The notes beneath the pieces are model-generated. The model worked only from the letters and a program-made list of their open reading frames with translations. It made no database searches and had not been told where the DNA came from. 64,000 nucleotides of DNA. Origin: Clostridium kluyveri DSM 555. GTDB lineage: Bacteria > Bacillota > Clostridia > Clostridiales > Clostridiaceae. Every line of letters begins with the position of its first letter. Within the stretch, counting starts at the first letter, position 1. Positions 16,538 to 26,221 of this stretch are shown piece after piece. The translations under genes and the position numbers were made by a program. The stretch is taken from assembly GCF_000016505.1 (NCBI RefSeq), contig NC_009706.1, positions 496,001 through 560,000 on the forward strand, read 5' to 3'.

Positions 16538-18007
16538 TTGTCAAAAATATATAAGATGATGGCATTTAGAAGAAAGTACGTGAAAAACAATTATGAAAAA
16601 CTAGGTTATAGAAGGGAAGATACTATGGAAATTGTAGATAGGCGCAATAAAATTGTCGCAAAGATGGCAATTTTTATTTGCGCTTTACTTATTGTATATT
16701 TATTTGCGTCAATGTATTTCATAAAGCATTTATATTTTGGTTCTAAGATTAACGGTAGAGATGTATCAGGTAAAACAGTGGAAGAAATTAAGAAACAAAT
16801 GACATCGGAGCTGAATACATATACTTTGAACATAAGAGAAAGAGACGGCAAAAAAGAACAAATTAAAGCAAGGGATATTAATTTAAAGTATAAATCAGAT
16901 GAACAATTTCAGAATTTTAAAGATGAACAGAATCCTTTTAAATGGGCCTTATCATTTTTAAATACAAAGAGTTCTAATATGACAGCTGAGGTTTTATACA
17001 ATAAAGAACAGTTAACAAAACAGGTGGACAATCTATCTTGTTTTACGTCCAGCAATATAATTGAGCCTAAAGAACCTAGTTTTAAATATGTAGGTAATTC
17101 CTTTAATATTGTAGATCAAGTAAAAGGCAATAAGGTAGATAAAGATATTCTACTAAAATGTGTATCAGATGCCGTATCTAAAATGGAGACTACAATAGAT
17201 TTAGAATCTGCCAATTGTTACATAACTCCAAAGTATACTTCAAAATCTGAGAATGTTATAAAAGCTAGGGATGTGCTCAATAAATATGTGGCTTCAAAAG
17301 TTACCTATACTTTTGGAGATAGTAAAGAAATTTTAGATGGCTCAACAATTAATAAGTGGTTTATAGTTGATGACAATTTTAATGTTACACTTGATGAGGA
17401 AAAAGTAAAGGAATATGTAAAATCACTTGCCAATACTTATAATACCGTTGGTAAAACGCGAAGTTTCCATACATCATCAGGAAACACTTTAAATGTTAGT
17501 GGTGGTACCTATGGCTGGCAAATTAATATTAATAAGGAAGTACAGGATTTAATTGGGGTAATAAAACAGGGACAAGCCGTAACGAAAGAACCAGTATACA
17601 ATCAAACCGCAGTTTCCCACAGCAGCAATGATATTGGAAATACATATGTAGAAATAGATATGGGAAATCAACATATGTGGTTTTATAAAAATGGTTCACT
17701 GATAGTGGAAGGAGACATTGTTACAGGCAATGTAAGTTTAAATACCGCAACACCTGGAGGAATTTACAAATTAGAATATAAAGAAAAAAACGCTACTTTA
17801 AAGGGGCAGGATTATAACTCTCCTGTTAGTTTCTGGATGCCATTTAATGGAGGCATTGGGATTCACGATGCAAGTTGGAGAAGTGTATTTGGAGGGGAAA
17901 TTTACAAGACAAATGGTTCTCATGGGTGTGTAAATTCACCATATGGTTTAGCACAGACAATATTTCGTAATATTGACGTAGGCACTCCTATTGTATGTTA
18001 TTATTAG
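16538..18007 (+). CDS. L,D-transpeptidase with YoaR-like domain
   Basis: About 489 residues. A cytoplasmic N-terminus is followed by one membrane anchor (AIFICALLIVYLFASMYFI, ~45-65), then GSKINGRDVSGKTVEEI, typical of the YoaR/VanW-associated peptidoglycan-binding fold (PG_binding_4). The C-terminal ~120 residues are a YkuD domain: YVEIDMGNQHMWFYKNG, TGNV...TPGGIY, FNGGIGIHDASWR and the catalytic SHGCVNSPYG (His-x-x-x-Cys). It forms 3-3 crosslinks in peptidoglycan outside the membrane. AGGAG lies eight bases before the TTG at 16538; the preceding TTG is an alternative. Confidence 0.9.
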   Translation: MSKIYKMMAFRRKYVKNNYEKLGYRREDTMEIVDRRNKIVAKMAIFICALLIVYLFASMYFIKHLYFGSKINGRDVSGKTVEEIKKQMTSELNTYTLNIRERDGKKEQIKARDINLKYKSDEQFQNFKDEQNPFKWALSFLNTKSSNMTAEVLYNKEQLTKQVDNLSCFTSSNIIEPKEPSFKYVGNSFNIVDQVKGNKVDKDILLKCVSDAVSKMETTIDLESANCYITPKYTSKSENVIKARDVLNKYVASKVTYTFGDSKEILDGSTINKWFIVDDNFNVTLDEEKVKEYVKSLANTYNTVGKTRSFHTSSGNTLNVSGGTYGWQININKEVQDLIGVIKQGQAVTKEPVYNQTAVSHSSNDIGNTYVEIDMGNQHMWFYKNGSLIVEGDIVTGNVSLNTATPGGIYKLEYKEKNATLKGQDYNSPVSFWMPFNGGIGIHDASWRSVFGGEIYKTNGSHGCVNSPYGLAQTIFRNIDVGTPIVCYY

Positions 18008-18071
18008 AAAATTTTTTAGAATATCAAGTGATTCATAGGTTTAGAATGGTAGTTAATTCTAGCTCTTGGAT

Positions 18072-18109
18072 AAAAAGATTCCCAGACTTATATCATGGGA
18101 ATCTTTTTT
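18072..18109. terminator. Bidirectional terminator between transpeptidase and tgl
   Basis: AAAAGATTCCCA pairs with TGGGAATCTTTT, flanked by A-rich and T-rich arms, so it can stop the rightward L,D-transpeptidase transcript and the leftward tgl transcript. Confidence 0.85.
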
Positions 18110-18123
18110 GCTGTAAAGTAGCT

Positions 18124-18927
18124 TTACCACGTCTGACTTGTCTTGACAGAGGATACTTTATCAGTTCTTGAAGATGCATTAAAATAAATATCCGCTAATT
18201 GTTTGAAATTTGGTCTTGTAACAGAATCCAATAGGTATGCTGAATGTGTTGCTCCTATAATTCGACGTTTATTTAATGCTGTAATTATTTCATCTGCAGT
18301 TTTTATGCCTATTCCATGGCCATAATATTTTCCATTTCCCAGTACAATTACATTTTCACCCTGCCATTCTGGAGTTATAGGATTCACTTCAGGATTTTTA
18401 AAGTATCTGCAATCTCCTGGTAAATAAACATCCACATCAATAATAACATCTAAGGAAAGATTTTCATCTGTGTTCTGCCAATCCATCAAATATATATGTT
18501 TAAAAGTGGAGTCAAAAATTTTTTCACGGAAAGAACTAAGACAACCTTTGTAATATACTATGACTATTGCCGTGGCACATTCTGTACCATATTTACTGCT
18601 GTTTTTATAGATGTCATCAATGGCAGCAGAGGCTCTTACCCCTTTCTTCAATAGAAAACCACCTTGTTTTGTCCTTTCCCAGTACTCTGGGTTGCATATT
18701 GATTTACGAAAAGTACGAAAACGAAACTTACTCATGCTTAATCTTACAGATGCATCTACAATATTTTTTCTTAAATCCAGTTCGAATTTTAATTCTTCCA
18801 GGGAATTATAATAATAAGTTTGGCTGCTTGAGGAAAGTTCATTAAGAATATATCTTTCTATGCTGTTATCTTTATATTGAGCTATTATTGAATTTATATC
18901 AAAATTACTGTTTGAAATTTTAATCAT
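18124..18927 (-). CDS. tgl: Spore coat protein-glutamine gamma-glutamyltransferase (Tgl)
   Basis: 267 residues, about the size of Bacillus Tgl (245). The catalytic Cys sits in YGTECATAIVIVYYKG, the family signature; WQNTDENLSLDVIIDVDVYLPGDCRYFKNPEV, given here only as its landmarks WQNTDEN and LPGDCRYF, and WQGENVIVLGNGKYYGHGIG are also typical. Tgl crosslinks spore coat proteins through epsilon-(gamma-glutamyl)lysine bonds. Its ATG overlaps the stop of the upstream gene by four bases, so the two are coupled. A decayed copy of its 3' end lies beside tlp at 15905-15959. Confidence 0.9.
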   Translation of the reverse strand: MIKISNSNFDINSIIAQYKDNSIERYILNELSSSSQTYYYNSLEELKFELDLRKNIVDASVRLSMSKFRFRTFRKSICNPEYWERTKQGGFLLKKGVRASAAIDDIYKNSSKYGTECATAIVIVYYKGCLSSFREKIFDSTFKHIYLMDWQNTDENLSLDVIIDVDVYLPGDCRYFKNPEVNPITPEWQGENVIVLGNGKYYGHGIGIKTADEIITALNKRRIIGATHSAYLLDSVTRPNFKQLADIYFNASSRTDKVSSVKTSQTW

Positions 18928-19913
18928 TGTAATACTCCTATTCTAGCAATTTTTATCTGTTTTTCCAGGGAGTATTCACGCCATATATGCCATAAATATA
19001 TGTTTTTATAATGTATTCTAAATGAAAAATTTGCAAGCAGCACTTTGGTATTAGAATCCAATTTCTTAAACTGGTCTAATAAATTGGATTCTTTTTTTGA
19101 TGGAGAACATAAAGTTTTTCCAGTATTAGGGGAAATACTTTTACATAAATATTTGCCTTCAAGAACTATCTTATAGGGTTTAGGATTTGTAGTCTGATGA
19201 AAACTTTCACCAGTATATTTTAAAAATGCACTATTTTCTTTCATCCAATTTAAAAATATCGTGTATTTTCTTTCTTTGGTAGTAACCTTATCTATTCCTG
19301 GTATAAAGTTCAATAACTTAGATGCTATTTTAACGTCTTCTACATTGGAAGATAGCAAGCGTTCTCCAATAATATTTAAGCTTTTTGGATTGGCACATTC
19401 AAAAAAACCCCATACCAGATCATGGATGAAAAATCCTTTTTGGTATCTTTTAAAAATCATATCTGCCATAATAGGAAGCAGGGTGGTATCTCTATAAACT
19501 TTTGTTAGAAGTATGGATGTAATGTCTAAAACCTGATCGTATTCATCATTTATACCATCATCATGAAATCCGGTTTCCAATATCCACTTTAGAACTGAAT
19601 GGATTATTTGTATATAATCAAAGGATACTTGTTCCGATGCCAAATCATATTTTTTATCTGTTAGTATTTCTTTTACAATCAAAAGTGCTACTTTGTTTTT
19701 TTCTGTTAAACTGTTAAATAAGTTATTTTGCTGAAGTATTTCTTCAAGAATAAATAAAATATTAAATCCCAAATGCTTATCGTTGATAAAATCTAGTGCT
19801 TTTTTTAAATTTTTTTTAGATAATTGAAGGAAAAAGTTTTTTAAATCATCTATTCCCTTGTCAATCCTGATTTTATCTAAAAAACTTAAGGTATTTGGAT
19901 CTAAACTATACAT
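18924..19913 (-). CDS. Conserved hypothetical coupled to tgl
   Basis: 329 residues, soluble, largely helical, with no membrane segment or signal peptide. Leucine/isoleucine-rich helices over residues 1-230 suggest an alpha-helical repeat fold; the C-terminal part contains KPYKIVLEGKYLCKSISP and a GKTLCSPSKK segment. AAGGAG precedes the ATG. Its stop overlaps the tgl start (ATGA), arguing for co-expression during sporulation. I do not recognise the family; a partner or substrate of the transglutaminase is inference from the coupling. Confidence 0.6.
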   Translation of the reverse strand: MYSLDPNTLSFLDKIRIDKGIDDLKNFFLQLSKKNLKKALDFINDKHLGFNILFILEEILQQNNLFNSLTEKNKVALLIVKEILTDKKYDLASEQVSFDYIQIIHSVLKWILETGFHDDGINDEYDQVLDITSILLTKVYRDTTLLPIMADMIFKRYQKGFFIHDLVWGFFECANPKSLNIIGERLLSSNVEDVKIASKLLNFIPGIDKVTTKERKYTIFLNWMKENSAFLKYTGESFHQTTNPKPYKIVLEGKYLCKSISPNTGKTLCSPSKKESNLLDQFKKLDSNTKVLLANFSFRIHYKNIYLWHIWREYSLEKQIKIARIGVLQ

Positions 19914-20004
19914 GGATACTCTATATCTCCTTAATATATCTATCCATACATATTTATTTTTATAGATATAATTTATACTAATATATGATGAATTTTTTTA
20001 AAAA

Positions 20005-20475
20005 TTATTCTAGCAGTTTTCTAAACATATTTTCATGTTCTTCTTCTTCTCTTATGATAATGGATATAACTCTATAAATTCTATTATTTACATCATTTAT
20101 ATTTTGTAGTAATCTACCTTGAATATTTAAGAGAAGTGCTACATTGTTTCTTTCAAATTCTATGGCAAATTCAATTAAGTGCCTGGGTGTATTTACTTCA
20201 GGAATCTTGATATTTTTTTTAAATTCAAATAAAAGTCCTGAAATTTTATCGTAGAGGTAAAAATCGATAGAATCATCCAATTTACCTTTCAAGCTAGAAG
20301 ACAGACTTTCATAATATTCAATATGTTTTTGTTCTTGTTTTGCAATAGTTTTAGCAAGTATATTAATTTCTTGAGATTCATTTTTAAAGTGTTCTTCTAT
20401 TTTTAAGTACAGTTTTAACGACATATTTTCAATATCAATAAGACTTTGAAGTAGATCAAATATTTTATAAGTCAC
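20005..20475 (-). CDS. Ferritin-like (rubrerythrin-type) diiron domain protein
   Basis: About 156 residues, four-helix bundle. Putative metal ligands recur as in rubrerythrin-like proteins: E in DIENMSLKLY, ExxH in EQKHIEYY, E in AIEFERNN, and ExxxH in REEEEHENMF. There is no rubredoxin tail. AGGAG touches a TTG at 20484 and is nine bases before the GTG at 20475, so the GTG is preferred. Likely roles are peroxide or iron handling; spore-associated ferritin-like proteins are also common in clostridia, and it sits beside the tgl operon. Confidence 0.7.
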   Translation of the reverse strand: MTYKIFDLLQSLIDIENMSLKLYLKIEEHFKNESQEINILAKTIAKQEQKHIEYYESLSSSLKGKLDDSIDFYLYDKISGLLFEFKKNIKIPEVNTPRHLIEFAIEFERNNVALLLNIQGRLLQNINDVNNRIYRVISIIIREEEEHENMFRKLLE

Positions 20476-20553
20476 ATTACTCAACTCCTGTTAAATGATT
20501 TGGATATTTTAGTGGAATTTTATGTTTTAGAGAATCATTTTTAAAGTGATTCT

Positions 20554-22650
20554 CTAAAATCTTCCGTTAAAGAATTGTTTATTGTCTATGGATATGGTAA
20601 ATTGAGAATTTGTAATTAAATTTAAATCTGTATAAAATGAATTGTCTTTTGTCCAGAAAAACACTAACATTAGTTTATTATCATTCTTAGGATTTTTAAT
20701 AGTAAAAGCTCCATTTATATTTTCATTTTTAAAAGAAAAATTGTCACAGGAAGTAGTATTTTTAGTTAAAAGTATTGGAAGATCATCTTTCATAGAATCA
20801 AAGACTTTATTGTTCCATGGATTACCAAAGAGTATTATATTATTATTTTTTATATCCTCATCAGTTACATCTTTATCTTCTTTTATTGATATATTGCTGT
20901 TAGATGTCATAGTTTTTATAATATTATCTAAGGACTCTTTTTCATCTGTAGCTAAATTAGAGGGCTTTACTAGTAGGGCTTTTTCACCATTTAGTATCCT
21001 AAGCTGAAGGCTGCCAAGAATTAATCCGTTGTTTTCTTCTAAATTTCTAAGCATATTCCTATATTGTTCATTTGCTAGTTTTTCTATTTGTTCATCTGTA
21101 AGCTTCAAATTTTCAGCAATATAATTGTCGGAATTTAGAGAAGATTTAATGATATCATTTACATTTTTGCCTGCTTTTTTTTCAATGACACTTAAAAATC
21201 CTTCTATGGATGAATTTTTAAATTTATATTCTTTAAAGTAAGTTTGCATTATATCTAAGAATACAGTATCTCCTACTCTTTTTCTTAAATCTTCGATTAA
21301 AAGAGGACCTTTGCCATATATAACCATAATATATGCAGTTCCATTAACATCATCATCAAATTTATCCACCCCTGATCCTATACTGGGAAATTTATATTGG
21401 GATGAAAGTGCTCCAATACTTTCATTACTATATGCAGGTATCATATTTAGTATGCCGTTTTGGGAATATTCACCTTCAGTTTTTTCAAAGTAATAGGCTG
21501 TGGAAAAAGTTGCTAAAGACTCATCTAAAAATGGTTCTTTAAATTCATTATTTCCCACAGTTACATACCACCATTGATGACTTACTTCGTGAACTGCAGC
21601 TTGTGAAATAAATGAATCCTCATATAAACTGGATATATATTGATCGTTATTAGAGCTTGGTATCTTCTCAGGATACATTGGCATTTGAATTATTTGGGGA
21701 TATTCCATTGCTCCTCCAGATAGATGACTTTCCATTAGGTCTAACTCATTGTAAGGATATTTACCAAATTGCTGGCTGAAAAATTGAACTGCACCTACAG
21801 CTGAATCCAGAACATCTTCAGCGGTACTATTATCACTATAACCTTTTTTAGCTAAGTAATAACTGTTTACTTTTATTCCATCTATTTCTTTAGACAGAAC
21901 CTTGTAATTAGGACTCATTATAATGACAAAATCCCGTACACTACTGGCATTTAAATTCATTATTTTACTATTTTCATCAGAAGATTGTTCTTTTTCCTCC
22001 CCAGTAGATGCCACTACATAATCTTTAGGAACTTTCAAGTTTATGTTATAGTCTGCTATATCGCTGTAATTGGACTCTCCTACTATGTTGAAAACATTTT
22101 CATCCCATTTGTTCTCTTTATTATCGTACATTGATAGTATGGGATACCAGTTGGTTAAAGAGTAGTCATTGTCCATATATCCTAATCTCGAAGTTCCCAT
22201 AGGTAATTTTAATTTAAAACTAATGGAAATTTTTATATTTTTATTGATTCCAAAAGCTTCATTTAAACTTATTTTCAGTATTTGATCATCTTGAGTAAAC
22301 TTCACATCTTTTTCATTCATAATGACTTTAGTTATATATATATCTCCTTTTTGTGATTCAGTTAAATCTTCCATACCAGCTATACCAACCAAGGAGGGCA
22401 TGGTTTCTTTTTTGTTATAAGAGTCTGGATAAAGGTGAAATACTATATCATTTAAGCTTGTACCAGTGCTATTTTTAATAGTAACTTCTTCACTTCCTGT
22501 CAAAGTTTTAGTGTTTGCATTAAAGTTTAGATCCATATTGTACTTTGCAGGAAGAGTTGAGGCTTTAACAATTCCAGTTTTAAATAAACACAGAGTCAAT
22601 AGAGTTAGAAAAGAGATTAAAATAATATTCTTTGGTTTCTTAAAGTTCAT
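20554..22650 (-). CDS. Secreted M1-family metallopeptidase
   Basis: 698 residues with an N-terminal signal/anchor (IILISFLTLLTLCLF). The gluzincin zinc site is complete: HEVSHQWW (HExxH) with the third ligand in FLDESLATFS 18 residues on. SGGAMEYPQII is the exopeptidase loop that reads the substrate N-terminus. The N-terminal beta-domain (NFNANTKTLTGSEEVTIKNS) is typical of M1. The C-terminal ~150 residues are a separate domain. It likely trims peptides at the cell surface. An AT-rich divergent region separates it from the sigma-54 activator. Confidence 0.88.
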   Translation of the reverse strand: MNFKKPKNIILISFLTLLTLCLFKTGIVKASTLPAKYNMDLNFNANTKTLTGSEEVTIKNSTGTSLNDIVFHLYPDSYNKKETMPSLVGIAGMEDLTESQKGDIYITKVIMNEKDVKFTQDDQILKISLNEAFGINKNIKISISFKLKLPMGTSRLGYMDNDYSLTNWYPILSMYDNKENKWDENVFNIVGESNYSDIADYNINLKVPKDYVVASTGEEKEQSSDENSKIMNLNASSVRDFVIIMSPNYKVLSKEIDGIKVNSYYLAKKGYSDNSTAEDVLDSAVGAVQFFSQQFGKYPYNELDLMESHLSGGAMEYPQIIQMPMYPEKIPSSNNDQYISSLYEDSFISQAAVHEVSHQWWYVTVGNNEFKEPFLDESLATFSTAYYFEKTEGEYSQNGILNMIPAYSNESIGALSSQYKFPSIGSGVDKFDDDVNGTAYIMVIYGKGPLLIEDLRKRVGDTVFLDIMQTYFKEYKFKNSSIEGFLSVIEKKAGKNVNDIIKSSLNSDNYIAENLKLTDEQIEKLANEQYRNMLRNLEENNGLILGSLQLRILNGEKALLVKPSNLATDEKESLDNIIKTMTSNSNISIKEDKDVTDEDIKNNNIILFGNPWNNKVFDSMKDDLPILLTKNTTSCDNFSFKNENINGAFTIKNPKNDNKLMLVFFWTKDNSFYTDLNLITNSQFTISIDNKQFFNGRF

Positions 22651-22837
22651 TTTAATATCACATCCTTTATTAATAAAGTCATTTTTAAAATAGTATAGTT
22701 ATCAAATGAGATGTATTTTATGTAAATTATATCATATATTATGGAAATAAAGTATGGAATTGTCCTCTTTATTTTGAATAAAATCTAGAAAAATTATTAA
22801 AAAATAAATTATAATTATAAAAAAGGGGGTAATCTAG

Positions 22838-24736
22838 ATGTTTAAACTATCCACTCATGGTGAAATAATCAGTAGATCTTTTAATAGGTGCATTAAATAT
22901 CACATGGAAAAAGGTATACCCAAACCCAAACGAATACTCAACAGCAGGGAATTAGAAAACTTAATAAAGAAGAACAATGAGATTATAAAAATAGCAAGAC
23001 CGTTTATGGAAATACTTTATGATTTTTTAAAGAAATCAGGTTTTTCATTGTATCTTGGGGATAAGAACGGGATTGTATTAACTATTATAGGTGACAAAGA
23101 TATAGTAATAGAGCAAGCAAAAGCTGGAATAGTAGAAGGTGCTGATATGAGCGAAAAAAGTGCAGGTACAAATGCAATGGGGACTGCTATTTTTGAAGAT
23201 TCATCAGTTCAAATTTCAGGCGAGGAACATTTCATAAACATTTTTCAGATTTATACCTGTTGTGCTTCTGTTATACACAATGAACAGGGAGACATAATAG
23301 GATGTCTAAATCTAACTGGGAAACGGAAACTTGCCCATCCTCATACATTGGGACTTGTTGTATCAGCAGTAAAGTCCATTGAAAATGACTTGAAATTACA
23401 TAAATCTCAGAATGAATTGTTTAAAGCATACCAATACTTGAATAAAATTATGAATTCCATAGATTTTGGAATTTTAGCCGTAGATAATAATGGAATGGTT
23501 AAAGCTATAAATAATAGTGCCTGTAGTATGCTTGGAATAAATAGAAAATATATTATAGATAAAAATGTACATAAGGTTTTATATAATTGGCAATATATAC
23601 TTGATGAGCTAAAATCAGGAAATGTATATAAGGATAAAGAAATTTTATACTCAGATAAAAAGAAGAGGTTCAATTTAAATGTGTATCCAATAAAGGATAA
23701 AAGTGATTATGTCACTGGAATGGTGGTTATATTTAAAGATATTCAGAATATATATAATCTGGTTAATAAATACATGAGCGGATCTGTTACTTATACATTT
23801 GATGATATAATTGCCAAAAGTGAAAAAATGATAAATTTGAAAGAACAGTTAAAAAACATATCTAATAGCCCGTCCACCGTATTAATCCAGGGAGAAAGCG
23901 GCACAGGTAAGGAGCTTATTGCGCAATCCATCCACAATAGCAGTGATAGAAAAAATAAAAGTTTTATAGCGATAAATTGTGGTGCCATACCAAAGAACTT
24001 AATAGAAAGTGAATTGTTTGGATATGAAGAGGGGGCATTTACAGGGGCAAAACACGGAGGACGTGCAGGAAAATTTGAGCTTGCAAATGGGGGTACTTTA
24101 TTTTTAGATGAAATTGGGGAAATGCCTTTGGATATGCAAGTAAATCTTTTAAGGGTTCTTCAGGAGAAGTGTATTACCAGAATAGGGGGAAATAGATATA
24201 TAAAAATAGATGTGAGAATAATTGCAGCTACCAATAAAAACTTAAGGAAAGAAGTAAAAAGGGGGACTTTTCGTGAAGATTTATATTATAGATTGAATGT
24301 AATACCTATATATGTGCCGCCGCTGAGGGAAAGGGACATGGATATAAAAATACTTATAGATTATTTTTTGGAAATAAAAGCTTTTAAACTTAAAAAACCT
24401 GTTCCAACAATGAAACCTTATATATATGAAAAGCTTTTAAGTTATAATTGGCCTGGAAATGTCAGAGAATTAGAAAATTGTATTGAAAACATTGTAAACA
24501 TGAATGGAAGTACATCTTTCTATTTCCAAAACAATCCTTCAGAAAATAAACAAAACGGCTCTTATGACGAAAGTTTCAAGTACAATATGTGTTCATTGGA
24601 AGAATGGGAAAAGAGGGCAATAGTAAATTGTATAAATAATTGTGATGGTAATATATCAAAAGCTTCTAAAATTTTAGGAATAAATAGAAGTACATTATAC
24701 GCAAAGATAAAAAAATATGAAATCAATTTTTTTTAA
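22838..24736 (+). CDS. Sigma-54-dependent transcriptional activator (GAF-PAS-AAA-Fis)
   Basis: 632 residues. A GAF-like sensor (about 40-190, ending KLAHPHTLGLVVSAVKSIE) is followed by a PAS domain (205-310, MNSIDFGILAVDNNGMVKAI). The AAA+ core (330-565) has Walker A GESGTGKE, the sigma-54 contact loop GAFTGA, Walker B GTLFLDEIGEMP and RVIAATNK-type sensor I (RIIAATNK). The C-terminus has a Fis-type HTH (GNISKASKILGINRSTLYAKI). The arrangement matches AcoR/DhaR-type regulators. Two 17-bp palindromes and a -24/-12 promoter lie between it and the alcohol dehydrogenase gene it very probably activates. GGGGGT precedes the ATG. Confidence 0.92.
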   Translation: MFKLSTHGEIISRSFNRCIKYHMEKGIPKPKRILNSRELENLIKKNNEIIKIARPFMEILYDFLKKSGFSLYLGDKNGIVLTIIGDKDIVIEQAKAGIVEGADMSEKSAGTNAMGTAIFEDSSVQISGEEHFINIFQIYTCCASVIHNEQGDIIGCLNLTGKRKLAHPHTLGLVVSAVKSIENDLKLHKSQNELFKAYQYLNKIMNSIDFGILAVDNNGMVKAINNSACSMLGINRKYIIDKNVHKVLYNWQYILDELKSGNVYKDKEILYSDKKKRFNLNVYPIKDKSDYVTGMVVIFKDIQNIYNLVNKYMSGSVTYTFDDIIAKSEKMINLKEQLKNISNSPSTVLIQGESGTGKELIAQSIHNSSDRKNKSFIAINCGAIPKNLIESELFGYEEGAFTGAKHGGRAGKFELANGGTLFLDEIGEMPLDMQVNLLRVLQEKCITRIGGNRYIKIDVRIIAATNKNLRKEVKRGTFREDLYYRLNVIPIYVPPLRERDMDIKILIDYFLEIKAFKLKKPVPTMKPYIYEKLLSYNWPGNVRELENCIENIVNMNGSTSFYFQNNPSENKQNGSYDESFKYNMCSLEEWEKRAIVNCINNCDGNISKASKILGINRSTLYAKIKKYEINFF

Positions 24737-24756
24737 AGTGTATGAAAAAACAGCAC

Positions 24757-24773
24757 TGTTGCAAAAAACAACA
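24757..24773 (+). promoter_or_regulatory. Activator enhancer site 1
   Basis: TGTTGCAAAAAACAACA, a 17-bp imperfect palindrome (TGTTG...CAACA) about 123 bases upstream of the -24 element. It matches the second site in arms and spacing: paired binding sites for the Fis-type HTH of the upstream activator. Confidence 0.75.
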
Positions 24774-24789
24774 CTATTTCTTAAAAAAA

Positions 24790-24806
24790 TGTTGCTTTTT
24801 ACAACA
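24790..24806 (+). promoter_or_regulatory. Activator enhancer site 2
   Basis: TGTTGCTTTTTACAACA has the same arms as site 1 and lies 33 bases (about three helical turns) further on, so both sites face the same side of the DNA. Confidence 0.75.
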
Positions 24807-24879
24807 ATTTTTTAAATAATTATTTTTATTTTTATAAAATATCTAGCTATAGCAAATCTTCTCATAATGAAAAATGCAT

Positions 24880-24895
24880 TGGCATAGTACTTGCT
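24880..24895 (+). promoter_or_regulatory. Sigma-54 (-24/-12) promoter of the alcohol dehydrogenase gene
   Basis: TGGCATAGTACTTGCT fits the consensus TGGCAYRNNNNTTGCW at every fixed position. Transcription would begin near 24906, about 65 bases before the dehydrogenase ATG. Confidence 0.88.
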
Positions 24896-24970
24896 GATAT
24901 ATTGAATTTATAGAATATAATTTTTAGAAGTTTGTAAATTGGCATGAATTCAATAATGAGGAGGAAAGTA

Positions 24971-26137
24971 ATGGGAAGATTTACTTTGCCCAGGGATATT
25001 TACTTTGGTGAAAATGCCCTGGAAAATTTAAAAAATTTAGATGGAAATAGAGCAGTAATTGTCGTAGGTGGGGGCTCCATGAAAAGGTTTGGATTCTTGA
25101 ATAAAGTTGAAGAATACTTAAAAAAGGCAGGTATTGAAGTTAAATTAATAGAGGGTGTGGAACCTGATCCATCTGTGGATACTGTTATAAATGGTGCTAA
25201 AATAATGAGAGATTTTAAACCAGATTGGATAGTAGCCATGGGGGGAGGATCGCCCATTGACGCTGCTAAGGCAATGTGGATATTTTATGAATACCCTGAT
25301 TTTACATTTGAGAAGGCAATAGTGCCTTTTGGACTTCCTAAATTAAGGGGAAAAGCACAATTTGTTGCTATACCTTCTACAAGTGGAACGGCAACTGAAG
25401 TGACAGCATTTTCTGTAATAACGGATTATAAATCTAAGATTAAATATCCTCTTGCAGATTTTAATCTTACACCTGATGCAGCTATAATAGATCCAGCTCT
25501 TGCAGAAACAATGCCCAAAAAGCTTACAGCACATACTGGAATGGATGCACTTACTCACGCAATAGAGGCGTATGTGGCGAGTTTGCATTCGGATTTTTCA
25601 GATCCACTTGCTATGCATGCTATAATCATGATTCATAAATATTTATTGAAATCCTATGAAGCAGATAAAGAAGCTAGGGGACATATGCACATAGCCCAGT
25701 GCCTTGCCGGAATGGCATTTTCAAATGCACTTCTTGGAATAACTCATGGCATAGCTCATAAAACTGGTGCAGTATTTCACATACCTCATGGATGTGCCAA
25801 TGCTATATACTTACCTTATGTTATAGATTTTAATAAGAAGGTTTGTTCAGAAAAGTATGTTGAAATAGCTAAAAGACTCAAGCTTCCAGGAAATAATGAA
25901 GATGAACTAATAGATTCATTAACTGAAATGATTCGTAATATGAATAAAAAGATGGATATTCCTCTTACAATAAAGGAATATGGTATAAGTGAAATCGATT
26001 TTAATGAAAATCTAGATTTTATAGCTCATAATGCTATAATGGATGCTTGTACTGGATCAAATCCAAGAAAAATAACTGAAGAAGAGATGAGAAAGCTTTT
26101 ACAATATATGTATAATGGGCGAAAAGTGAATTTTTAG
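24971..26137 (+). CDS. Iron-dependent alcohol dehydrogenase
   Basis: 388 residues, type III Fe-ADH. GGGSMKRFG and MGGGSPIDAAKAMW are the nucleotide-binding loops; the metal site is formed by Asp and His residues in HTGMDALTHAIEAY, HGIAHKTGAVF and IPHGCANAIYLPYV. The start MGRFTLPRDIYFGENAL at 24971 follows GAGGAGGAAAG; an ATG at 24944 precedes that Shine-Dalgarno. The protein strongly resembles the alcohol/butanol dehydrogenases of solvent- and ethanol-using clostridia. A sigma-54 promoter and enhancer pair indicate control by the activator upstream, probably in response to an alcohol or aldehyde. Confidence 0.92.
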   Translation: MGRFTLPRDIYFGENALENLKNLDGNRAVIVVGGGSMKRFGFLNKVEEYLKKAGIEVKLIEGVEPDPSVDTVINGAKIMRDFKPDWIVAMGGGSPIDAAKAMWIFYEYPDFTFEKAIVPFGLPKLRGKAQFVAIPSTSGTATEVTAFSVITDYKSKIKYPLADFNLTPDAAIIDPALAETMPKKLTAHTGMDALTHAIEAYVASLHSDFSDPLAMHAIIMIHKYLLKSYEADKEARGHMHIAQCLAGMAFSNALLGITHGIAHKTGAVFHIPHGCANAIYLPYVIDFNKKVCSEKYVEIAKRLKLPGNNEDELIDSLTEMIRNMNKKMDIPLTIKEYGISEIDFNENLDFIAHNAIMDACTGSNPRKITEEEMRKLLQYMYNGRKVNF

Positions 26138-26221
26138 GAGATAATGGTCTGCCCGACCCATTGGTTAAAGTAATCGGCTTATGAGTATACAAAAATATAC
26201 CACCACAATTCAAAAGATAAT

